The notes below the pieces were generated by a model. That model worked only from the letters and a program-made list of their open reading frames with translations. It searched no databases and was not told where the DNA came from. A DNA stretch of 64,000 nt, taken from the NCBI RefSeq assembly GCF_000010805.1, contig NC_012520.1:310001-374000 (forward strand), read 5' to 3'. The position numbers and the translations under genes were made by a program. The stretch comes from Rhodococcus opacus B4 (GTDB lineage: Bacteria; Actinomycetota; Actinomycetes; Mycobacteriales; Mycobacteriaceae). Each line of letters opens with the position of its first letter. Positions within the stretch are counted from its first letter, which is position 1. This document shows, one piece after another, positions 58,160-64,000 of the stretch.

Positions 58160-58770
58160 GCGACGAACTCCACATCGGAAACGAGCCAGCGACCGTCGAC
58201 GAGGTCGAGGGTCAATTTCATGCGGTAGACCCGCATCTCACCGTCGGGGGCCTCGGTGTTCTTGACCGTCGACGTCACTGCCGCGAGGACGGTGGCGTGA
58301 TCGTCCGACGAGTCGATGATGCCGGCGGACTTCACTTCGCCGGTCGACTCGACCTGACCCTGATTCAGTACATCCCCGAAACCCCCCGAGGACGTGGCGA
58401 ACTGGTCGTGGAACGGTCCGGTCGTGCCGTCGGCGACCTTCTTGATGTCCTCGTCGACGCTCTGGTGACGGAGGGTGACCAAGTTGGTTGACATTTGGGT
58501 GGCGGTATCGAGGATGGAGACATCACGGGCCGCGGCGGCGTCCGTGGTCCGCCAGTCGCTCCACGATCTCACCCCCCACACCGAACCGGCCAGCACGATC
58601 GCACCGAGGAACACGACCGCAGCGAGGATGAGACCGCCGCCCCGCCGTCGTGCGGGGCCGCCGGAGTCCTCGGCGGCGTCCGTCGATGTTTCGGGTGGTC
58701 GTTCGGGTCGATCGAGGACGTTGTCGTCGTCGATCGTGTCCAGTGCTAGCGCAGCAGCAGACTTTGCCAT
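58156..58770 (-). CDS. Mce-associated membrane protein 1
   Basis: The 204-residue protein has an acidic, Pro-rich cytoplasmic N-terminus, one span (GLILAAVVFLGAIVLAGSVW) and the Mas extracytoplasmic domain with QMSTNLVTLRHQSVDEDIKK and a terminal R-W-L-V-S-D-V-E-F-V. ATG 58770 overlaps the 3' end of mceF by 25 bp. Mas proteins stabilise the Mce complex in mycobacteria. Confidence 0.85.
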   Translation of the reverse strand: MAKSAAALALDTIDDDNVLDRPERPPETSTDAAEDSGGPARRRGGGLILAAVVFLGAIVLAGSVWGVRSWSDWRTTDAAAARDVSILDTATQMSTNLVTLRHQSVDEDIKKVADGTTGPFHDQFATSSGGFGDVLNQGQVESTGEVKSAGIIDSSDDHATVLAAVTSTVKNTEAPDGEMRVYRMKLTLDLVDGRWLVSDVEFVA

Positions 58771-60224
58771 GTCAGTTCCTCCTCGGACTGGGTTGGGGAT
58801 GTGGCGTCGATGGAGTACAGGGCGCCGTCTGGGGCGCGGAAGGCGCCGGTGATCGGGTCGTAGGGAGCGGTGGCGACCGCAGGGGCCTGCCGGCTGGACC
58901 AGGCCGCCGGGGTCGCCGCGACAGGAGCCTGCTGAGAGTTGTCCGACTGCTGCGGCTCCGGCGCTGCTGTGGGCGGCGCGGGCGGTGCGCTCGGTGCAGG
59001 GGCGTAGGGCTGCCCGGGCCGGGCCAGCATCTGCGGCCAGCTCGAGGGCAGACCGCCGGGGCATTCGCCGACCTCCGCGGTCCGCACGGAGGGGTCGGTG
59101 GCGCAGGGAAGGTTCCGGGCACCGCGCACCACACGCGGCTCGTTTGGCGGCAACGTACAGTACGAGCTGGTGGCGGGCTCGGCCGGCGAAAGATCGCTGG
59201 GATCGCGCCGCTGTGTTTCCTCATAGCCCTCGGTGCAGGGCAGCGGGTTGGCGGTGTTGCCCAGTTTGATATCGAGGGGGCCCTGACCATACGTGCGGTC
59301 CGCGCCTTGCACACCCTGATGCATGTGATTGATCGCGGCGGACATTGCCGGGTAGATCACCAGGATCTGGCGGATACCGGGAACGTTGACTCGCAATACC
59401 TCTCCGACGCTCTGCAGATTCGCCAGCAGCAGCGGCAGCGACGGCTGCAGGTCGGCGAGTGTTCCGCCGAACGCATCAAAGAAGGCAGGACCGTTGTCGA
59501 GGGTTCCCCGGATCTGGGCGTCGTTCATGGTCAGCTGCTCGGTGAACGAAGCCAGGTCGGTGGAGAAACGCGCGATATCGGGACCCGCTGAGTTCACCGC
59601 CGTCAGAACCGGTTCCGCGTCGGTGATCAGGGTAGTGGTCGGGCCCAGGTTGGCCTGGGCGAGGGCGATGAGCGGGCGGGACGAGTCGATCAGACGCGAG
59701 AGGGTGGGACCGGCGCCGTCGAAGGCGGCGTAGGCCTCGTCGACCGTGGTCTTCAAGTCGTCCTTCGGCAGTCCCTCGAGGAGGGTGCTGACCTCGTCGA
59801 CGACCTGCGCTGCCGATACCGGCAACGTTGTCCGGGACCGATCGATGACGTCGCCATCGGCCAGGAACGGACCCTGGGATGTGGGCGGCACCAGATCGAC
59901 ATACTGTTCGCCGATCGCCGAGACGCTGCGCACGTAGGCGTCGGTCGATTTCGGGATCGGGTGGTCCGAGTCCAATTGCAGGTGCACGGTCACGTGATCG
60001 GGGGTCACGTCGAGCGACCTGACCACACCGACATCGACGCCGCGATAGGTGACGAGCGCGCTCGCGTACAGGCCGCCGGCGCGTTCGAGTTCGACATCGA
60101 CCGAGTACATTCCGATACCCGAGAGCCGGTTGAATCCCATGTAGCTGTAGACGGAATTGGCGACAGCCACGACCGCGACAAGGGTGAAGATCACGAGTTG
60201 GGCTCGGACCAATTTCGAGCGCAT
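58746..60224 (-). CDS. mceF: MceF-family protein
   Basis: The 492-residue protein has an N-terminal signal anchor (QLVIFTLVAVVAVANSVY), the MlaD/MCE domain (ERAGGLYASALVTYRGVDVGVVRSL to EQYVDLVP), and a long helical region typical of Mce proteins. The Pro/Ala-rich C-terminal region contains YDPITGAFRAPDGALYSIDA. Several Cys residues near 370-410 may form disulfides. It is the last of the six Mce subunits; the gene order follows the usual ABCDEF. Confidence 0.85.
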   Translation of the reverse strand: MRSKLVRAQLVIFTLVAVVAVANSVYSYMGFNRLSGIGMYSVDVELERAGGLYASALVTYRGVDVGVVRSLDVTPDHVTVHLQLDSDHPIPKSTDAYVRSVSAIGEQYVDLVPPTSQGPFLADGDVIDRSRTTLPVSAAQVVDEVSTLLEGLPKDDLKTTVDEAYAAFDGAGPTLSRLIDSSRPLIALAQANLGPTTTLITDAEPVLTAVNSAGPDIARFSTDLASFTEQLTMNDAQIRGTLDNGPAFFDAFGGTLADLQPSLPLLLANLQSVGEVLRVNVPGIRQILVIYPAMSAAINHMHQGVQGADRTYGQGPLDIKLGNTANPLPCTEGYEETQRRDPSDLSPAEPATSSYCTLPPNEPRVVRGARNLPCATDPSVRTAEVGECPGGLPSSWPQMLARPGQPYAPAPSAPPAPPTAAPEPQQSDNSQQAPVAATPAAWSSRQAPAVATAPYDPITGAFRAPDGALYSIDATSPTQSEEELTWQSLLLR

Positions 60225-61375
60225 CAGCGCTGACCTCCCTGCGGTTGGGGCGCCCCGGCGGCTGGGGTCGCGGCCGGAGGTGCACTCGCGGGCCGCTCGG
60301 TGGGAACGAGTAGCGGGTTGGCCGCCTGCCGCGCCGGGTTCAGTCCCGCCAGTTCGGACACCGGGATGCTTCCGAGGACCTTGCCGCCCACGGTCTCGGC
60401 AGTCAGATCGAGGGTGAGGAACAAATTCACGTAGTCGCCTCGGATCGCCCGATCCGTGGTTTCGACCGGGAACGGAAGCGTGGCAGCAATCTTGAGGGCC
60501 TCCGGGATGGAATCGCCTACCGAGGCGAGATGGCTCAGGGTCGGCTGTAGTGCAGTGAGATTGGCGTGCAGATCCTCGCGGCTACTGTCAAGGACCTTGG
60601 TCGCGACCTCCCCGAACTGGCCGACACTGGTCAGCATTGTCGTGAGCTGCTTCTGCTGATCGTTGAGTACCTGTGCCGCTGGGGTGATCGTCTCGATACC
60701 GCGATCGAGGGTGGCGTTCTGCGCCGCGAGCTCGGCGCCGAGCCGGTCGAGTCCATCGATCGCCCGGACGATATCCGCGCGTTGTTGGTCGAGGTTTCCC
60801 ACGACGGTCTCGAGGTTGCCGAACAGCTCGTGCAGGTTCTGCTCCCTGCCGTCGAGCACCCGAACGAGTTCGGAGGTGACCGTGCGGATTTGCTGCAGTC
60901 CACTGCCATTCAGTACCAACGACAGTGCCGACAAAACCTCTTCGGTCGACGCGTACTGGCTGGTGCGGGCGATGGGAATGACGGCGCCGTCCGCCAGCGT
61001 CCCGACCGGTTGTTCACCGGAGGGAACCGACAGCTCCAGGTACTGGGAACCGAGAACACTGGTCTGCGCCAATTTCGCACCGACGTTCGCCGGGATCCGT
61101 GCGTCCGCGCGCAGTTCGAGTGTCAGGCGCGCGATCCAGTTCTCCCCACCGATGCTGGCGATGTTTCCGACGATCACATTGTCGGCTTTCACGGGGGAGT
61201 TGCCGACCAGATTCTGAATATCGGCCAGCTCGACCGTGACTTCGTAGGTGTCACCGCTGATGGCGTTACCGGGCAACGGGATCGAGTTGATTCCGTCGAA
61301 GCGGCACCCGGTGGCAGTCACCGCCACACCGAGTGTCAGGGCGGTGCAGGCACTCAATTGCCTGATCGAGATCAT
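60224..61375 (-). CDS. mceE: MceE-family lipoprotein
   Basis: The 383-residue protein starts with a lipoprotein signal (ALTLGVAVTATGC), which is the mark of the fifth Mce subunit (LprK type). The MCE domain includes VTVELADIQNLVGNSPVKADNVIVG and GSQYLELSVPSGEQPVG. A long helical region and a Pro/Ala-rich tail follow. The stop overlaps the mceF start by one base. Confidence 0.85.
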   Translation of the reverse strand: MISIRQLSACTALTLGVAVTATGCRFDGINSIPLPGNAISGDTYEVTVELADIQNLVGNSPVKADNVIVGNIASIGGENWIARLTLELRADARIPANVGAKLAQTSVLGSQYLELSVPSGEQPVGTLADGAVIPIARTSQYASTEEVLSALSLVLNGSGLQQIRTVTSELVRVLDGREQNLHELFGNLETVVGNLDQQRADIVRAIDGLDRLGAELAAQNATLDRGIETITPAAQVLNDQQKQLTTMLTSVGQFGEVATKVLDSSREDLHANLTALQPTLSHLASVGDSIPEALKIAATLPFPVETTDRAIRGDYVNLFLTLDLTAETVGGKVLGSIPVSELAGLNPARQAANPLLVPTERPASAPPAATPAAGAPQPQGGQR

Positions 61376-62481
61376 CGTGTTCCTCCGCTCGGTGCCGGTG
61401 CCACCGCTTTCTGGACCAGTCCGGTGGCGAGCGCACCGGTGGCTTTGGAACATTCGTCGGCCGGCGCATTGGCCGTGGTGAGCAGTGCGCAAATCAGCGA
61501 CCGGGGGTCCGGCGGAAGGTCGGAGACTGCAATCGCGGCCGTCAGCGAGTTCGAGTCGGGATCGTAGATGTTGTAGAAGTTCGACAGTGAGGTCGGCGCA
61601 GTGTGCAGGATCGAGGCGAGGGTGTCTTCCCGGTCGACGAGCTGGCGGGTGAGGTCGGTGAGCTTACCGACGTCGGTGGTCAGTGCCCCCCGGTTGTTCT
61701 GAAGGAACGCGGTGACCTCGTTGAACGTGGCGAGCATGCTGTTGAGCAGGGCGTCGAGCTCGGTGCGGTTGTCGTTGAGCATCGACGACGTCGTGGCCAG
61801 TTCACGGCTGAACGCGGTGATCTGCTGTTCGTTGGTGGCCAACGCCGAGGTGAAGGTCTGCAGGTTTCGGACGGAGGCAAACAGATCCTCTCCGCCTTTG
61901 CTGAGAGTGCTAGTGGCGTCGGAGAGCTGTACCAGCGAGTCGTGCAGGGTTTGCCCGTTCCCGCGGAGAGCATCCGCGGTGTTCGTCACGAAGCGGTTGA
62001 GCGAACCGTCGGGGTCCTCGGGTGTGCGTCCCACGTCCTGTGCGAGCTTGACGACCTGTTCCTTGACCTCGTCGAATTCGACTGGAACTGCGGTGCGCTC
62101 GACGGGGATCGTCTGCCCGTCTGCCATTTTGTCGCCGCCGACGTAAGCGGGGGCAAGTTGGATGTATCGACCGGTGACCAGAACCGGGGCGACAATGGCA
62201 GCTTTGGCGTCGGCGGGGACGTCGTACTTTCCGTCGTAGCTGAATTCGACGCGGACCTGGTCGCCTTCGGGCACGATGTCGTTGATCTGGCCGACCTCGA
62301 CGCCGAGGATCATGACACGGTCGCCGACATAGAGTCCGCTCGTGCTGCGAAAGAAGGCGGTGATGTGGTGCGTGGAGTGCCCGGTGACCCAGGCTCCGGT
62401 GCCCAGTACCAGGGCGGCGACGATCACCACGAGAAGCAGAATCTTCGCCGGCACGCGCGAGGTGGTCCTCGTGGCCATCAT
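61372..62481 (-). CDS. mceD: MceD-family protein
   Basis: The 369-residue protein has an N-terminal span (ILLLVVIVAALVLGTGAWV), the MCE domain (TAFFRSTSGLYVGDRVMILG to VTGRYIQLAP) and a helical domain (ADALRGNGQTLHDSLVQLSD and following). It overlaps both neighbours by four bases, so translation is coupled along the operon. Confidence 0.85.
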   Translation of the reverse strand: MMATRTTSRVPAKILLLVVIVAALVLGTGAWVTGHSTHHITAFFRSTSGLYVGDRVMILGVEVGQINDIVPEGDQVRVEFSYDGKYDVPADAKAAIVAPVLVTGRYIQLAPAYVGGDKMADGQTIPVERTAVPVEFDEVKEQVVKLAQDVGRTPEDPDGSLNRFVTNTADALRGNGQTLHDSLVQLSDATSTLSKGGEDLFASVRNLQTFTSALATNEQQITAFSRELATTSSMLNDNRTELDALLNSMLATFNEVTAFLQNNRGALTTDVGKLTDLTRQLVDREDTLASILHTAPTSLSNFYNIYDPDSNSLTAAIAVSDLPPDPRSLICALLTTANAPADECSKATGALATGLVQKAVAPAPSGGTR

Positions 62482-63476
62482 CGGGGACCTCCGAGGCTGC
62501 CGGGGACCTGACCTGCCAGGTTCGCGGGAAGGATGTTGTGCAGGAGAGCGCTGAAGAACGGTCCGCTGCCCACGACGTCGCCGATCTGCTGGGCGTAACG
62601 CTCGAGTCCGGTCAGGGAGGCGTTGATGTTGTCGTAGTTGTTATTCAAGGTCGTGACCAACGTGTCCATCTGTTCGAGAGTGGGTGCAAGTGTGGCCTCG
62701 TTGTCCCGCTTGAGGGCGGTGAGTTCGTCGGCGATCTCGCGGGTTTGTACGAGGATGCGGTGGATGGAGTCGGCGCGCTGATTGAGCGAATCGAACAGGG
62801 ACTGACCCTGCCCGAGTAGCGCGGCGACACGCTGACTGCGCTCGGCGAGCACTGTGCTCACCCCGGCGGTGTTGGTCAGTAGGTGCCGTAGGTCGGCGTC
62901 CCTACTGGCCACCGTCTCGGACAACCGGGACAGGCCGGTCAGCGAGGACTTCAGGTCGGGTGGCAGGGCCTCTTCGACCGCGGAGAGTTGGTCGAGTGCA
63001 CCGGACAAATCGACGGTGTCCGTCTTGGAGACCTTGTCGGTCACTTCCTCGAGCGACCGGGTGACGTCGTAACCGGACGTGGTGCGTGAGACCGGGATCG
63101 TGTCGCCTCGCCCCAGCTCCCCCTCTCCCTCCGGGGTCAGTTCGATGTATCGGCGCCCGAGTGCGGTTTCGACCTTGATGGCAGCACGAGTGTCGTTGCC
63201 CAGGCGCGCGTCGCCGCTGTCTGCGTCGAATTCGACTTCGACCTTGTCTCCGTTGAGGGAGATCTCCCGCACCTTGCCCACCTTGACGCCGGCGATCTGG
63301 GCGGTGTCACCCACCACGAGGCCGCTGGCGTCAAGGAACTCAGCGTGGTACGTCTTCGGACCGATGCCTGGGATGGTGTCGAAGTTGAGTGCGACGGCGA
63401 GGACGCCGACGAGGACGAGGGTTCCGATCACACCGAGTCGGATCGGGTTCCGTTCGAGGAACGACTTGGTTGCCAT
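62478..63476 (-). CDS. mceC: MceC-family protein
   Basis: The 332-residue protein has the signal anchor LGVIGTLVLVGVLAVALNF, the MCE domain (AEFLDASGLVVGDTAQIAGV to LGRRYIELTPEG) and a helical domain ending LPANLAGQVPGSLGG. ATG 63476 overlaps the stop of mceB. These subunits assemble as a hexameric tunnel for lipid or sterol import across the cell envelope. Confidence 0.85.
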   Translation of the reverse strand: MATKSFLERNPIRLGVIGTLVLVGVLAVALNFDTIPGIGPKTYHAEFLDASGLVVGDTAQIAGVKVGKVREISLNGDKVEVEFDADSGDARLGNDTRAAIKVETALGRRYIELTPEGEGELGRGDTIPVSRTTSGYDVTRSLEEVTDKVSKTDTVDLSGALDQLSAVEEALPPDLKSSLTGLSRLSETVASRDADLRHLLTNTAGVSTVLAERSQRVAALLGQGQSLFDSLNQRADSIHRILVQTREIADELTALKRDNEATLAPTLEQMDTLVTTLNNNYDNINASLTGLERYAQQIGDVVGSGPFFSALLHNILPANLAGQVPGSLGGPR

Positions 63477-64000
63477 CACTTGCACCTTTCGGCGGGCGCG
63501 GTGAACATCGGCGTGACTCCGCCGGGGCCCTGCGCGTACTTGATTGCCAGTCCGCACACGAACAAGTTGACGAAGCTTCCGTATCCGCCTGCCCGCGCGG
63601 TCAGCCGGTAGGTCTCGGGAAGCTTGCTCAAAACGAGATTCACGGTGTCGGTCTGTGCGTTGAGCTGGCCGGCCAGGTCACCGAGCGCGGACACATCCTG
63701 GGCGATGGGCGGCCGGTTCTCCGTGAGAACGGTCGCCATGGCGTTCGAGGCGTCGTCGATCTGGCCCAGCGAGTGGCTGATCAAATCCCGGTCGTCGTTG
63801 AGGCCGGCGACCAGTTGCTGTAGTTGGTCGACCAGGGTTGCGAACTGGTCGCGTCGGTTGTTGACGGTCCCGAGCACGGCGTTGAAGTTCGCGATGACCT
63901 GGCCGATGGCCTGGTCGCGGTCGGCGAGTGCATTGGTGAAGGTGTCGATCTGGGAAATCAGCTGGCTGATGCTTGCTTCCTGCCCGTTGAGAACCTGGAT
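63476..64000 (-). CDS. mceB: MceB-family protein, C-terminal part (cut by window end)
   Basis: The frame is open to the right edge; only the helical region and C-terminus are visible (QVLNGQEASISQLISQIDTF, then YGSFVNLFVCGLAIKYAQGP). The GSFVNLFVCGL motif near the end is typical of MceB. The gene's 5' part, mceA and the YrbE permeases are expected beyond the window. Confidence 0.85.
   Translation of the reverse strand: MQVLNGQEASISQLISQIDTFTNALADRDQAIGQVIANFNAVLGTVNNRRDQFATLVDQLQQLVAGLNDDRDLISHSLGQIDDASNAMATVLTENRPPIAQDVSALGDLAGQLNAQTDTVNLVLSKLPETYRLTARAGGYGSFVNLFVCGLAIKYAQGPGGVTPMFTAPAERCK

Overview
The window is high-GC actinobacterial DNA. A multigene mce operon with its own MceG-type ATPase, a DUF5319 protein, CstR/CsoR- and ArsR-type regulators and several actinobacterial insertion sequences point to a mycolate-containing organism such as Rhodococcus, Gordonia or Nocardia. 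The density of IS elements, broken recombinases and truncated genes marks an accessory region (a large plasmid or a genomic island). No rRNA, tRNA, CRISPR array or replication origin was found.

Layout. 0-1.4 kb: end of an M20 amidohydrolase gene and its GntR/FCD regulator. 1.5-4.4 kb: an Rv1733c-like remnant, a toxin-antitoxin pair, and an ArsR-SRPBCC fusion followed by a frameshifted SRPBCC gene. 4.4-17.4 kb: a persulfide/sulfur-handling island with three paralogous metallo-beta-lactamase/rhodanese proteins, MFS, TSUP and MMPL transporters, DUF302 and DUF2892 proteins, an ArsR-rhodanese fusion regulator, a CstR-like repressor, a frameshifted rhodanese, a frameshifted thioredoxin and a tiny Cys-rich protein. 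Five near-identical palindromes (RTACCCYNNGGGGTAY) sit at the three CstR-side promoters. 17.9-18.9 kb: an IS5-family (IS427-type) element with CTAG target duplication.

18.9-27.6 kb: two convergent operons. One holds a HemK2-like methyltransferase, a C-A-T-C non-ribosomal peptide synthetase and a histidine kinase. The other holds a lipoprotein, a membrane protein and an OmpR-type response regulator. The kinase and regulator genes overlap tail to tail, and both operons carry the same tandem box TTTCAGC-N4-TTTCAGC upstream. This self-contained synthetase/two-component module is the most interesting candidate system here. 27.7-28.8 kb: a Cys-rich MerR regulator with a YnfA-like membrane protein behind a perfect palindrome.

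29-54.8 kb: a degraded mosaic. It contains a truncated SDR, a second Rv1733c-like pseudogene, IS110, IS256, IS3 and nested IS30 elements, three serine-resolvase remnants and Tn554-like recombinase remnants. Among these are apparently intact genes: a cysteinyl-tRNA-synthetase-like protein without catalytic motifs, DUF5319, a GNAT-AAA+ fusion, a cupin, a MarR regulator next to a broken isochorismatase-type hydrolase, a PPOX-type protein and several hypotheticals. 55.1-64 kb: an operon on the minus strand running mceB (cut by the window end), mceC, mceD, mceE, mceF, two Mce-associated proteins, mceG, then a transglycosylase/NlpC-P60 wall hydrolase.

Many genes are broken by exactly one inserted or deleted base. 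This could be real decay or residual assembly error, and raw reads would decide. All family assignments are from reading motifs by eye; no database search was run.
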